This document shows, one piece after another, positions 18,738 to 28,389 of a DNA stretch of 64,000 nucleotides. Under the pieces are notes generated by a model. That model had not been told where the DNA came from. It ran no database searches and saw only the letters and a list, made by a program, of their open reading frames with translations. The stretch covers positions 62,001 to 126,000 of the forward strand of contig NZ_CAJYGQ010000008.1 in the NCBI RefSeq assembly GCF_913773635.1, written 5' to 3'. Within the stretch, counting starts at the first letter, position 1, and every line of letters starts with the position of its first letter. The stretch is from an uncultured Mucilaginibacter sp. (lineage in GTDB: Bacteria > Bacteroidota > Bacteroidia > Sphingobacteriales > Sphingobacteriaceae). Both the position numbers and the translations under genes were made by a program.

Positions 18738-18745
18738 TATCTTTG
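18738..18745 (+). promoter_or_regulatory. Bacteroidota -7 box (TATCTTTG) for rlmN
   Basis: An exact TAnnTTTG match ends 4 bases before the GTG start of rlmN. An upstream TTG at 18711-18713 is 24 bases away, slightly outside the usual spacing. Transcription from this box should begin at or next to the start codon. Confidence 0.55.
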
Positions 18746-18749
18746 TAAT

Positions 18750-19817
18750 GTGAACGCAAATAAAAGCAAGATTGACATCCGCAGCCTCAGCCTTGAGACT
18801 CTGCAACAACACTTTACCGCCATGGGCGAAAAAGCTTTCAGAGCTAAACAGGTTTATGAATGGCTTTGGAAAAAATCATGTTTTTCATTTGAGGACATGA
18901 GCAATATTTCAAAAGAACTGCGCAAAAAACTTTCTGATAACTTTGTTATTAATCACATAGTTATTAATAATTCACAGTTTAGTGCGGATAAAACTATAAA
19001 AAATTCCTTTAAGTTGCACGATACGCATTTAATTGAGGGCGTATTAATACCAACTACCGAACGCATGACGGCCTGCGTATCATCTCAGGTTGGCTGTAGC
19101 CTTACCTGCAAATTTTGCGCTACCGGCTACATGGACCGCAAACGCAACTTAAATCCTGATGAAATTTATGATCAGGTTGTTTTATTAAGCCAGCAGGCGC
19201 AGCAAAATTACGGAATTCCTCTTACTAATATTGTTTACATGGGTATGGGCGAGCCTTTGCTTAACTATGCCAATGTTTTAAAATCAATTGAGCGCATAAC
19301 TGCTGATGATGGCCTTAACATGGCTGCTAAGCGCATAACAGTTTCAACCGCAGGCATCGCCAAAATGATTAAAAAGCTAGGAGATGATAATGTGAAGTTT
19401 AACCTGGCGCTTTCACTCCATGCTGCCAATGATACCAAGCGCAACGAAATTATGCCTATTAATGAGCAAAATTCGTTAAAGGCGTTGGCCGAGGCGCTTA
19501 AATATTATTATAATAAAACAAAAAATGCAGTTACTTACGAGTATATTGTATTCCACAATTTTAATGATGAGTTGCAGGATGCAATGGAACTTGCAAAGTT
19601 TTGTAAGCACCTCCCCTGCAAAGTTAATATCATTGAATATAACCCAATTTCGTTTGCCGATTTTATAAACGCAGGCGAAGATAAAATTGAAAGCTTTGCT
19701 GCTTATTTGCGAAAACAAGGCATTATTACTAATGTGCGTCGTAGCCGTGGTAAAGATATTGATGCTGCATGCGGCCAGTTGGCAGTGAAAGATAAGGCTG
19801 CGGCTGCCACTGTGTAG
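18750..19817 (+). CDS. rlmN: Dual-specificity 23S rRNA (A2503) / tRNA (A37) C2-methyltransferase RlmN
   Basis: This radical-SAM enzyme places a methyl group on C2 of adenosine 2503 in 23S rRNA and on A37 of some tRNAs. The 355-residue protein has the CxxxCxxC cluster motif CSLTCKFC (C116, C120, C123) and the C-terminal cysteine in DAACGQL (about C341) that forms the methylene-bridged intermediate. GEKAFRAKQVYEWLWKK is the typical N-terminal domain. The start is GTG 18750: the TAnnTTTG box directly upstream leaves little room for another start, and the resulting N-terminus looks normal for the family. comF follows on the same strand. Confidence 0.96.
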   Translation: MNANKSKIDIRSLSLETLQQHFTAMGEKAFRAKQVYEWLWKKSCFSFEDMSNISKELRKKLSDNFVINHIVINNSQFSADKTIKNSFKLHDTHLIEGVLIPTTERMTACVSSQVGCSLTCKFCATGYMDRKRNLNPDEIYDQVVLLSQQAQQNYGIPLTNIVYMGMGEPLLNYANVLKSIERITADDGLNMAAKRITVSTAGIAKMIKKLGDDNVKFNLALSLHAANDTKRNEIMPINEQNSLKALAEALKYYYNKTKNAVTYEYIVFHNFNDELQDAMELAKFCKHLPCKVNIIEYNPISFADFINAGEDKIESFAAYLRKQGIITNVRRSRGKDIDAACGQLAVKDKAAAATV

Positions 19818-19921
19818 TTTTATTGCAGTAGTTAAAATCTATTTCTAGCACTCAGCATGCTTAGTATTTTTAACTGCTACTAAACCCCTACCTTGTTTCT
19901 AAGCTTGTGGCTCTATCCCTA

Positions 19922-20614
19922 ATGCGCAACTCTTACCTGTCCAATTTTATTGATTTGCTATTCCCGAGGCTTTGCCAGGCTTGCAAAGCAAACCTGCTGG
20001 GAAGCGAAGATTTAATTTGCACTGCCTGCCTTTATAATTTGCCTTACACAAACTTCCATTTACAGGCTGAAAACATTGTAGCAAGACAATTTTGGGGAAA
20101 AGTAAAATTGGAATGTGCTTATGCTCTTCTTTACTTTGAAAAAGGAGGAAAGGTTCAACATCTTATGCACCAGTTTAAGTACAATGGAATGCAAAAGATA
20201 GGTAATAAACTTGGGGGAATTGCCGGTAACCAGTTAGTTCAAAACACTTCGCTTCCCACAGTTGATTTTATTATTCCTGTACCACTCCATAAATCGCGCT
20301 TGCGCGAACGTGGCTACAATCAAAGTGTCAATTTTGCTCAAGGCTTAGCTAAGGCACTAAAAGCAACCGTAATTGAGCAAACACTTGTACGGGCAGTTAA
20401 AACATCAACTCAAACCCGTAAATCGCGCTTTGCCCGATTTGAAAACATGCAGCATGTTTTTGAACTGTGCAACCCGGCTTTATTGGAGAACAAACACATT
20501 TTATTGGTTGATGATATTGTAACAACGGGCTCAACGCTAGAGGCATGTGCACATGAGTTATTGAAAGTACCGGGCCTGAAATTAAGCATCGCTGCTATTG
20601 CTTATGCTGTGTAA
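19922..20614 (+). CDS. comF: ComF family phosphoribosyltransferase-like protein
   Basis: The protein has about 230 residues. A Cys-rich zinc-binding N-terminus (LCQACKANL...LICTACLYNLP) is followed by a PRT fold with PVPLHKSRLRERGYNQS and the PRPP loop LLVDDIVTTGSTL. ComF proteins are needed for DNA uptake in competent bacteria, where they probably act on incoming single strands. The gene is widespread in species not known to be competent. ATG 19922 is the favoured start, and GTG 19907 is in frame upstream. No other competence genes are in the window. Confidence 0.9.
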   Translation: MRNSYLSNFIDLLFPRLCQACKANLLGSEDLICTACLYNLPYTNFHLQAENIVARQFWGKVKLECAYALLYFEKGGKVQHLMHQFKYNGMQKIGNKLGGIAGNQLVQNTSLPTVDFIIPVPLHKSRLRERGYNQSVNFAQGLAKALKATVIEQTLVRAVKTSTQTRKSRFARFENMQHVFELCNPALLENKHILLVDDIVTTGSTLEACAHELLKVPGLKLSIAAIAYAV

Positions 20615-20757
20615 GCTAAGCTCAATCAAATTTCTTTTAATTTAAGTTTTAGCCGGTTGCAACTTTATAACCATCAAAGGCGTATAAACACCCGGAGCGT
20701 TTGATCATAATTAATGGCAGGAGTATGTTGTAAAAGGCAGCTCCTGTTTTTTTTTGG

Positions 20758-20805
20758 TATATAAAGCAGAAAGCCGGTTAATTAACCGGCTTTCTGCTTT
20801 ATATA
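20758..20805. terminator. 48-bp perfect palindrome, bidirectional terminator
   Basis: The sequence 20758-20805 is its own reverse complement over 24 bp per arm with no spacer, lying between convergent comF and the histidine kinase gene. A separate weak stem (20718-20723 with 20741-20746) followed by ten T lies just before it on the + strand. Confidence 0.75.
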
Positions 20806-20815
20806 TTTCAGATAA

Positions 20816-23800
20816 CTATTGTTGCTGATACCGACTCAACTTATCATACAGGTTTTTTGGATCAAATGGCTTTAATATAAAATCATTCATGCCCGACTCC
20901 TCAATTTGGTTTAACTGATTGCTAAGCATTGATGCTGTTAAAGCTATAATAGGCAAGGTTTTGAAATAATCATCTTCCTTGGAACGCAATACCTGTGTTG
21001 CTTCCAATCCTCCCATTTCAGGCATGTGTATATCCATTAAAACTACATCATAGTTGCGGTTGGCCGTAACTTTTTGAACAGCTTCAAGCCCGTTTTCAGC
21101 AAAGTCGGCCTGAACGTTCCACTTTTTAAGTACCTTATTAATCAGCAAACGATTAATTTGGTTATCATCCACAACAAGTACATTTATTTTTAATCCTATT
21201 TCGGCGCCCTCGTTACTCATAGTGCTTGTATTGTCTGCTTTTTTAAATGTAATGGTAAACCAAAATGTTGATCCTCGACCTATTTCGCTATCAACGTTTA
21301 TACGCGATTCGTGCAGCTCTACCAAACGCTTGGTTATAGCCAGCCCTAAACCTGTGCCGCCGTATTTACGGGTAGTATCGGTAGAAGCCTGCTTAAAAGA
21401 TTCAAATATAGTATTTGTTTTATCAGCAGGTATGCCTATGCCCGTATCAGTGACTGCAAACCTTATACGAACCTCCTGTGCACTTTGTTCTATTACTTTC
21501 AGGTCAATTGTAACACCGCCTTTTTCGGTAAATTTAACAGCATTGCTGGCCAGGTTAAGCAGTATTTGTATAAGGCGGGTTCTGTCACCAAGTATGCATT
21601 CAGGCACATCACTGGCTATGCTATCCTTAAAGTAAATCTCTTTACCATTAATATTGTGCCGCATGGAGTTTACCACGCTATGTACCAGCTCGCGTAAATC
21701 AACGCTGGTCTTTTCCAATTCAATATTACCGGTCTCAATTTTAGTAAAGTCGAGCACATCATTAATCAAGGTCATCAGGTTCTCGGCCGAGAACTTAAGG
21801 ATAGACAAGTTCTCCTTTTGCGATTCGGTAGGATTATCTTCTGCCAGCAAATGCGACATACCAATAACTGCGTTAAGCGGTGTGCGTATTTCATGGCTCA
21901 TTACCGATATAAACATGTCTTTAGCACGGCTTAACTGCAAGGCTTCTTCCTTAGCCTGTATAAGCTCCATCTCCGCTTTCTTTTTGGCCGTTATATCAAT
22001 AATAACCTCAATATATTTTTTTACCCTGCCATCTTCATCAAGTATCACCGAATTAATGACCGATATCCATAATGGCTGACCATCGCGCCGATAAACCAAT
22101 AAATCAACTTCAAAAGACTGTTTGTTTTTTGACAACTCACGGGCGCGTTGAATAATTGACAAGTCGGTATGCTCGCCAGTAAGCACATCACCTAAATGCC
22201 TGCCTTTAACGTGTTCAATGTTAAAACCGGTTATCTTTTCAAAGGCATCGTTAATCCATTCAACATTACCTTCGGCATCATTAATTACCACACCGCTCAT
22301 AGTGTTACCTGCAACTAATGATAGCATGGTGAGCTGCTCTTCGGCCTTTTTGCGTTCAGCAATATCAACGCATACGGTTATCTGACGTTCAAGTTCACCT
22401 TCCTTGTTAAAAAACGGACTATTAGCCAGGTATACCCAGCATGGGGTACCATCCTTTTTATAAATCTGTATTTCTATTTCGTAAGGCTTATTTTCGTCAT
22501 AGGCGGCCTTGGCCACTTTAAGTACATCAAGGTCAGTGTTCTCGCCAATAAGCATATCACCAAAAACTTTGCCTTTCAGTTCTTCAAGTTTATATCCTAA
22601 TGTGTTTTCCAAAGCCTCATTCATCCAAATGATGCGACTTTCACGATCACGTATTACTACGCCACTTGGCGATTTTTCTGAAGCAAATGAAAGTATTTCA
22701 ATATCACGTTCGGCACTTTTACGCGCTGTAATATCAAGCAGTACTTTTATATACTTTTCAACCTTTCCATCTTTATTAAGCACCGGCGAATTCAACACTG
22801 ACAGCCACATAGGCTGCCCATCCTTACGTTCAATGCTTATTTCTATTTCAAAAGCCTTACGCGTGTTTAAAAGCTCATCAATACGATCAGTTGTATTCTG
22901 ATCAATATAATCACCTTTAAAAACCTCACGCATTTGCTTGTTTGAAACATCATCAAAGCTGTAACCTGTAATGGTTTCAAAAGCTTTATTTATCCAAATA
23001 ACCTTGTTTTGAGAATTGGTAATAGCTACGCCGTTACTTACGTTACTGGCTACCAATGATAACAGCTCAAGCTGTTCTTTAACTTTCTTTTGCTCGGTGG
23101 TATCGCGCCCGCTGCCGTACCATTTGCCATCGGCATTGATAACGCTCCAGCTTATGCAACGCTCCTGCCCTTTGCTGTTCAGCAGGCAGGTATCCATTTC
23201 AAATGATCTTTTAGTACGCAGTCCTGTTTCAATAAGGTGAGCAAAATCATTACGGGTTTGCCCAACTACAAATTCCCACAATGAACGACCTATGAACTGG
23301 TCGGGCTTTATGCCCAACGTAGTTTCAACGGCGTTGTTCATTAATTGAATTTTGGAAGTTTCGTCGGCTATGTAATGAATTTCGGATGAACTGTTAAAAA
23401 GGATATAAAAATCTTCGTGAAGTTTTAGATTTTTTTCCAGTTCCTTTTTTTGCTTACGTAGTGTAAGGTGAGATATTACCTCATTGGCTAAAGTGCGCAG
23501 AGCATCTTTTTGGTTATCATCAAGGTGTTTAGGCTGCTGATCAAAAACACATAGGGTACCAAGGCGGTAACCGTCGGGATCAATAAGCGGCGCACTTGCA
23601 TAAAACTTTACCCCCAGGCCGCCTTTTACATGCTCGTAAGCTGCAAACTCTTCATCCTGGCTTAAATCAGGTATTTCAACCAGCACATCATTAAGCAAGG
23701 TGTAGCGGCAAAAGCTTTCGGCGCGGGGCAATTCACCTTGCGGAAGACCAACGGCTGATTTAAACCATTGTCGGCGCTCGTCAATAAATGTAATTAAAGC

Positions 23801-23947
23801 TAACGGGGCATGGCAAATGTACGAGGCTAACCGCGTAATAGCGTCATACTCTTCTTCCGGAAACGTATCCAGAATATCATAAGTATGCAAAGCCTTTAAG
23901 CGTTCATCCTCGTTATCAGGAAGTACCATACCCCGTTTTAATATCAT
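20816..23947 (-). CDS. Hybrid sensor histidine kinase (GAF, four PAS, HisKA, HATPase, receiver)
   Basis: This cytosolic 1043-residue sensor has no obvious membrane segment. Domains in order are GAF (about 12-160), PAS 1 (175-287), PAS 2 (290-412), PAS 3 (414-534), PAS 4 (537-657), HisKA (674-741, phospho-His685 in SHEIRTP), HATPase (786-902, with DTGIGIP and GGTGLGLA) and receiver (921-1040, Asp972 in VLMDIHMPEMGG). PAS 2-4 share repeated signatures (SGVVI/NGVAI, WINxAFE and a DITARK-type exit), so they arose by tandem duplication. The ligand is unknown. No partner output regulator is adjacent. It lies 15 bases downstream of glyA, an odd operon partner. Confidence 0.93.
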   Translation of the reverse strand: MILKRGMVLPDNEDERLKALHTYDILDTFPEEEYDAITRLASYICHAPLALITFIDERRQWFKSAVGLPQGELPRAESFCRYTLLNDVLVEIPDLSQDEEFAAYEHVKGGLGVKFYASAPLIDPDGYRLGTLCVFDQQPKHLDDNQKDALRTLANEVISHLTLRKQKKELEKNLKLHEDFYILFNSSSEIHYIADETSKIQLMNNAVETTLGIKPDQFIGRSLWEFVVGQTRNDFAHLIETGLRTKRSFEMDTCLLNSKGQERCISWSVINADGKWYGSGRDTTEQKKVKEQLELLSLVASNVSNGVAITNSQNKVIWINKAFETITGYSFDDVSNKQMREVFKGDYIDQNTTDRIDELLNTRKAFEIEISIERKDGQPMWLSVLNSPVLNKDGKVEKYIKVLLDITARKSAERDIEILSFASEKSPSGVVIRDRESRIIWMNEALENTLGYKLEELKGKVFGDMLIGENTDLDVLKVAKAAYDENKPYEIEIQIYKKDGTPCWVYLANSPFFNKEGELERQITVCVDIAERKKAEEQLTMLSLVAGNTMSGVVINDAEGNVEWINDAFEKITGFNIEHVKGRHLGDVLTGEHTDLSIIQRARELSKNKQSFEVDLLVYRRDGQPLWISVINSVILDEDGRVKKYIEVIIDITAKKKAEMELIQAKEEALQLSRAKDMFISVMSHEIRTPLNAVIGMSHLLAEDNPTESQKENLSILKFSAENLMTLINDVLDFTKIETGNIELEKTSVDLRELVHSVVNSMRHNINGKEIYFKDSIASDVPECILGDRTRLIQILLNLASNAVKFTEKGGVTIDLKVIEQSAQEVRIRFAVTDTGIGIPADKTNTIFESFKQASTDTTRKYGGTGLGLAITKRLVELHESRINVDSEIGRGSTFWFTITFKKADNTSTMSNEGAEIGLKINVLVVDDNQINRLLINKVLKKWNVQADFAENGLEAVQKVTANRNYDVVLMDIHMPEMGGLEATQVLRSKEDDYFKTLPIIALTASMLSNQLNQIEESGMNDFILKPFDPKNLYDKLSRYQQQ

Positions 23948-23962
23948 TTATTTAGTTGTTCA

Positions 23963-25234
23963 TCAATCGTACAACGGAAACTTCTCCGTTAACGCATGAA
24001 CACTTTTACGTACTTTCTTCAAAGAATGTTCGTCTTCAGGATTTTTTATTACCTCATCAACCAACTCGGCAATTTTCTCCATTTCCTTTTCTTTCATGCC
24101 TCTTGTGGTGACTGCAGCAGTACCTATACGGATACCTGAAGTTACAAACGGAGATTTATCATCAAAAGGAACCATGTTTTTGTTAACCGTAATATCAGCC
24201 TGAACCAAAGCATTCTCAGCCGCTTTACCCGAAATTCCTTTATTACGTAAATCTATCAAAATCAAATGATTATCAGTACCGCCTGATACAATTTCATAAC
24301 CACGCTCAACAAAAGCCTTGGCAATGGCTGCACCATTAAGCTTTACCTGCAATACGTATTTCATGTAGCTATCGCTTAATGCCTCATGAAAAGCCACAGC
24401 TTTAGCAGCAATAATATGCTCTAAGGGACCGCCTTGTGTACCCGGGAATACAGCTCCATCCAATAAGGCCGACATTTTTTTAATTTCGCCTTTTGGAGTT
24501 TTAAGTCCCCATGGGTTTTCAAAATCTTTGCCCATCATAATCATACCGCCACGTGGACCGCGTAGGGTTTTGTGGGTGGTAGTGGTAACAATATGACAGT
24601 GCGGAAGCGGATCAGTTAATAAGCCGCGTGCAATTAAACCGGCAGGGTGTGAAATATCTGCCAGTACTAAAGCGCCAACCTCATCAGCCACCTGGCGAAT
24701 GAATGCATAATCCCAATCACGTGAGTAAGCCGAAGCTCCGCAAATAATCAGCTTTGGTTTTTCGGCCAAAGCGGTAGCACGTAATTGCTCATAATCAATT
24801 AAACCGGTTTCTTTAACTACACCATAAAAGTGTGGCTGATAAAGTTTACCTGAAAAATTCACCGGCGAACCATGAGTTAAGTGACCGCCGTGCGAAAGAT
24901 CAAAACCCAGTATTTTATCGCCCGGATTTAAAATTGCCAGCATAACGGCTGCATTAGCCTGAGCACCAGAGTGTGGTTGAACGTTTACCCACTCGGCATT
25001 AAAAAGCTGTTTTGCACGCTCAATAGCAATGGTTTCAATTTCATCAACAATCTGGCAGCCACCGTAGTAACGTTTGCCTGGTAAGCCTTCGGCATATTTG
25101 TTGGTTGCTACCGAACCGGCTGCTTCCATTACCTGCTTGCTTACAAAGTTTTCGGATGCGATAAGCTCCAGGCCTTCTTCCTGGCGTTTTTGCTCATCCT
25201 CAAGTAGTTCAAATATCAGTTTGTCTTTTTTCAT
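23963..25234 (-). CDS. glyA: Serine hydroxymethyltransferase
   Basis: This PLP enzyme interconverts serine and tetrahydrofolate with glycine and 5,10-methylene-tetrahydrofolate, the main one-carbon source. The 423 residues include LIASENF, the [11 protein letters not shown] substrate region, the [11 protein letters not shown] phosphate-binding area and the PLP-lysine motif [14 protein letters not shown] (K222). The length is standard. It lies 25 bases after scpA and 15 bases before the hybrid kinase gene, so the three are probably cotranscribed. Confidence 0.98.
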   Translation of the reverse strand: MKKDKLIFELLEDEQKRQEEGLELIASENFVSKQVMEAAGSVATNKYAEGLPGKRYYGGCQIVDEIETIAIERAKQLFNAEWVNVQPHSGAQANAAVMLAILNPGDKILGFDLSHGGHLTHGSPVNFSGKLYQPHFYGVVKETGLIDYEQLRATALAEKPKLIICGASAYSRDWDYAFIRQVADEVGALVLADISHPAGLIARGLLTDPLPHCHIVTTTTHKTLRGPRGGMIMMGKDFENPWGLKTPKGEIKKMSALLDGAVFPGTQGGPLEHIIAAKAVAFHEALSDSYMKYVLQVKLNGAAIAKAFVERGYEIVSGGTDNHLILIDLRNKGISGKAAENALVQADITVNKNMVPFDDKSPFVTSGIRIGTAAVTTRGMKEKEMEKIAELVDEVIKNPEDEHSLKKVRKSVHALTEKFPLYD

Positions 25235-25259
25235 GATCTTTACGAGGTGCCTAAGTTAA

Positions 25260-26015
25260 CTAAAATGAATGGGCTGATTTGGGCGAAATCCAAAAATTAT
25301 TGTAATCAAGCCCCAGTTGAATATCAATCAGTTCCTGCTGAAGCATTTCCAGCATGGCTAAAAAGGTATAAATAAAATGTACCCGGTTTTCGGAGTTTTG
25401 CACCATGGCCTTAAAATCAAGACGCTGGTTTATTTGCAATAAATCGGCTATGGCTTTTTTTTGCTTTTCAATAGTGTACGGGTATTGCACTACGGTGTGG
25501 GTAACTTCCTCGGCACGGCTAAGGTACCGGCGGTTTACGCGTGCATAAACCTGCATTAAGCGGTACAAGGTAAGGTATGAAAGTTCTTCGCCTGGTAAGG
25601 CCTCCGCTTCAATGCTATTTAATTCCTCAGTAATATTACCGCGGCGCTCCTGCTTAAAGCGCTCATCTTCAAGCGGGCGCAGCTGTTCACAAACATCCTT
25701 GAACTTTTTATACTCAATGAGTTTGCGAATCAAGTCTTCCTTACTATCTGTTTCGTTTTCGCCGGTTTCAGCTTCATAACGAGGTAAAAGCATTTTAGCT
25801 TTTATACGCATTAGCGTTGCAGCCACAAATATAAACTCGCTGGCAACCTCCATATTGAGGCTGTTCATTTGATGTATATACTGAAGAAAATCGTCGGTAA
25901 TTTTAGATATGGCTATTTCGTGAATGTCCAGTTCATCACGCTCGATGAAAAAAAGCAGCAGATCAAAAGGGCCTTCAAACTGCGGTAACCGTATAGCAAA
26001 ACTGTCATCGGCCAT
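25260..26015 (-). CDS. scpA: Segregation and condensation protein A
   Basis: ScpA is the kleisin subunit that bridges SMC dimers with ScpB to form the chromosome-condensing complex. The 251-residue protein has the signature N-terminus RLPQFEGPFDLLLFFIERDELDI that contacts SMC (positions 9-31), followed by FIFVAATLMRIKAKMLLP and an acidic middle region. It ends in a short winged-helix segment. scpB is not nearby. A TATCTTTG box on the minus strand at 26024-26031 lies 8 bases upstream of the start codon, so this is probably the first gene of the scpA-glyA-kinase transcript. Confidence 0.93.
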   Translation of the reverse strand: MADDSFAIRLPQFEGPFDLLLFFIERDELDIHEIAISKITDDFLQYIHQMNSLNMEVASEFIFVAATLMRIKAKMLLPRYEAETGENETDSKEDLIRKLIEYKKFKDVCEQLRPLEDERFKQERRGNITEELNSIEAEALPGEELSYLTLYRLMQVYARVNRRYLSRAEEVTHTVVQYPYTIEKQKKAIADLLQINQRLDFKAMVQNSENRVHFIYTFLAMLEMLQQELIDIQLGLDYNNFWISPKSAHSF

Positions 26016-26023
26016 GTTGCTGC

Positions 26024-26031
26024 CAAAGATA
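26024..26031 (-). promoter_or_regulatory. Bacteroidota -7 box for scpA operon
   Basis: An exact TATCTTTG on the minus strand lies 8 bases upstream of the scpA ATG. I see no good TTG at the expected -33 distance, so support rests on the box alone. Confidence 0.45.
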
Positions 26032-26115
26032 ATGTTTTTGAGTGAGTTGCGTGTAGTTTTATGATTTAAGCAAGCTCAAAACACATATTTATGCCATAAT
26101 ATCTCGATTAGTATA

Positions 26116-27363
26116 TTAAGCATTCAACCAACTCAGCCTACCTTTGCCAGCAGTTGGAATGTTGATATTTTGCCTGCGTTTATATAATACAAACAACCCG
26201 GTAGACAACACACCTATCACCCCTTCCACACATACTGCACCACGCGGACCTAACGAGTTAGCCAACCAGCCAATTAAAAGGCTACCAACTGGTATCATTC
26301 CCTGGTAAGCCATTACGTAGTAACTGATAGCCCTTGCCCGCATAGCCGGTACGGCATGCGTTTGTATGAATGTATTAATGGTTGATGTTTGCGCCATCAT
26401 ACCTACGCCAGTCATGGTCATAAATAATAAGGCAACCGGCAACTTAGCTGCATAACCTAATAATAGCACACTAATACCAAATATAAAGCTGGCAATAGTC
26501 ATTACCTTTATAAGAGTTTTATGAGTTTTTAGCGTTGCCAAGTACACGGCACTTATAACCGATCCCAATCCGGCAGCACTTTCAAACCAACTGAACGTTT
26601 TTGCATCACCACTAAAAATATCTTTAGCAAAAATTGGCATCAGTGTGTTAAATGGGATAACAAACAGGCTGCTTACGGTTAGCATTATGATAAGGCTGCT
26701 CAAATCGCGATCGCCTGATACATATTTGAATCCATCCTGCAATTCAAGCCAAATGCTTTTCTGAGCTCGTGGTTTAACTGTAATATTCAGCTTCATCATA
26801 AACAAACAGGTAAGTACCGGTATGTAGCTAATAAAGTTACCGAAGAAACAGGCATCTTCACCAAAAGTGCTTAAGATTATACCCGCTATAGCCGGACCCG
26901 CAATACGGGCTATATTAGTCATGGTTGAGTTTAGTGCAATGGCATTGGGCAGGTCTTCTTTGTTATCAACCATTTCGCTCATCATAGCCTGGCGTGTTGT
27001 AATATCAAACGCGTTAATAATTCCCTGCAATAAACTTAGCCCAATGATGGCGGGTATGTTATATACCTTAAATAGTATCAAGAAAGCCAGCGCTCCTGCC
27101 TGTAGCATGGATACTACTTGCGTTATAACCAGAATTTTGTAACGATTATGCCTGTCAACCACACTTCCTGCATAAGGTGACAGTATCAATGAGGGTATCA
27201 AACTTGCAAAACTTACCAAACCCAGCAGCAATGCCGAGCCTGTAAGGCGGTATACCAGCCAGCTAACGGCTGTTTTTTGCATCCAGGTACCTATAAGGGA
27301 TATGGATTGACCATAAAAGAAAAGCTTGAAATTACGGTATTTAAGGGAGCGGAAAACATTCAT
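26116..27363 (-). CDS. MFS transporter, EntS/MFS_3-like exporter
   Basis: This 415-residue protein has about 12 membrane helices. The N-terminal SLKYRNFKLFFYGQSISLIGTWMQ... pattern (residues 5-27) is characteristic of MFS_3 exporters, as are the loop-2/3 signature SPYAGSVVDRHNRYK and the later GITTRQAMMSE-like segment (here DITTRQAMMSEM). Related proteins export siderophores or drugs, but the substrate here is not predictable. It is divergent from a LysR regulator 142 bases away, which is the usual arrangement for a regulated exporter. Confidence 0.85.
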   Translation of the reverse strand: MNVFRSLKYRNFKLFFYGQSISLIGTWMQKTAVSWLVYRLTGSALLLGLVSFASLIPSLILSPYAGSVVDRHNRYKILVITQVVSMLQAGALAFLILFKVYNIPAIIGLSLLQGIINAFDITTRQAMMSEMVDNKEDLPNAIALNSTMTNIARIAGPAIAGIILSTFGEDACFFGNFISYIPVLTCLFMMKLNITVKPRAQKSIWLELQDGFKYVSGDRDLSSLIIMLTVSSLFVIPFNTLMPIFAKDIFSGDAKTFSWFESAAGLGSVISAVYLATLKTHKTLIKVMTIASFIFGISVLLLGYAAKLPVALLFMTMTGVGMMAQTSTINTFIQTHAVPAMRARAISYYVMAYQGMIPVGSLLIGWLANSLGPRGAVCVEGVIGVLSTGLFVLYKRRQNINIPTAGKGRLSWLNA

Positions 27364-27426
27364 GCACTATATCATTCAACCGGTAAACTTTAGTTGAGCG
27401 CGAATACCGTGCTACTAACTTTTACC

Positions 27427-27458
27427 TTGTACAAATATCGGCATTATTGATACATTTG
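27427..27458 (+). promoter_or_regulatory. Promoter of the LysR-type regulator gene
   Basis: TTG (27427-27429), a 21-base spacer and an exact TACATTTG (27451-27458) form a full Bacteroidota promoter. Transcription should begin near 27465, giving a leader of about 40 bases. The same region must hold the MFS promoter and any LysR operator. Confidence 0.6.
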
Positions 27459-27504
27459 TAAAATAGATTGTTTTAATGATATTGATTGATAAAAACGATT
27501 AATT

Positions 27505-28386
27505 ATGGAATTTCGCCAATTACAGTATTTTGTTAAAGCTGCCGAAACAATGAATTTTACCGAAGCGGCAGCAGCGGTTTTCATTACGCAAAGCACGCTA
27601 TCACAACAAATAAAACAGCTGGAAGAAGAGTTGGGGATGCTACTGTTTGACCGCATAGGAAAGCATGTGCGTATAACCGAAGCCGGCCATGTGTTTTTAT
27701 CACATGCGCAAAAAATACTGCGCGATGTGCAAAAAGGAAAACAGGCCATTGCTGAGCTGAATAACGCAGTTACTGGTGAATTAAATATTGGCGTATCATA
27801 TGCATTTACCTCGTTGCTTTTACCTGCACTCGCTCCATTTTCAACCAAATATCCGGGCATAAAAATTTTCATTAGCTATGGTAACCCCGAAGAACTTGAA
27901 CGTAAACTGCGGCTAGCCGAACTGGACATGATATTAGCTTTCCACAACGAATCGGATGATGAGGATTTAGAAATGCAGGTTCTGTTTAGCTCGGGCATAG
28001 TAGCTGCAGTTTCAAAAGACAATCCTTTGGCTAAAAAGAAATTAGTAAGTCTTGAAGAGTTAGCACAACAGGAATTAATTATGCCCGGCAAAGGTTTCAG
28101 CTCACGTACTTACATTCTGGATCAGTTTTACCGCAGAAAAATTGAGCCCAACATTAAAATAGAAATGAACGATGTTCACTCCATATTATCGCTAGTACAA
28201 AACGGCAACTGGGCAACCATACTCAACGAAAAGGCACTGCTTGGATGGAGCAACATAAAGGCCGTTAACATAGATATTAAAGAGGTTAAACGCCAATCGT
28301 ACATTTTGTGGCAAAAAGGGGTATACCGTAAAAAGGCGGCCAAGCTATTTGCCGATGAGCTTTTGCTTGCAATGCAACACAGCTAA
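27505..28386 (+). CDS. LysR-family transcriptional regulator
   Basis: This 293-residue protein has an N-terminal winged helix-turn-helix (about 1-60: FVKAAETMNFTEAAAAVFITQS, positions 9-30, then LSQQIKQLEEELG). A periplasmic-binding-protein-like effector domain follows (about 90-290). Its overall form resembles the CynR/OxyR group, but I cannot name the effector. It is transcribed away from the MFS exporter gene, so regulation of that exporter and of itself is the simplest inference. It ends 3 bases before the convergent lipoprotein gene. Confidence 0.93.
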   Translation: MEFRQLQYFVKAAETMNFTEAAAAVFITQSTLSQQIKQLEEELGMLLFDRIGKHVRITEAGHVFLSHAQKILRDVQKGKQAIAELNNAVTGELNIGVSYAFTSLLLPALAPFSTKYPGIKIFISYGNPEELERKLRLAELDMILAFHNESDDEDLEMQVLFSSGIVAAVSKDNPLAKKKLVSLEELAQQELIMPGKGFSSRTYILDQFYRRKIEPNIKIEMNDVHSILSLVQNGNWATILNEKALLGWSNIKAVNIDIKEVKRQSYILWQKGVYRKKAAKLFADELLLAMQHS

Positions 28387-28389
28387 TGG

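Noticed and set aside
20718..20750. Separate regulatory RNA before the palindrome
   Set aside because: A 6-bp stem followed by T10 is adequately explained as part of the comF 3' end.
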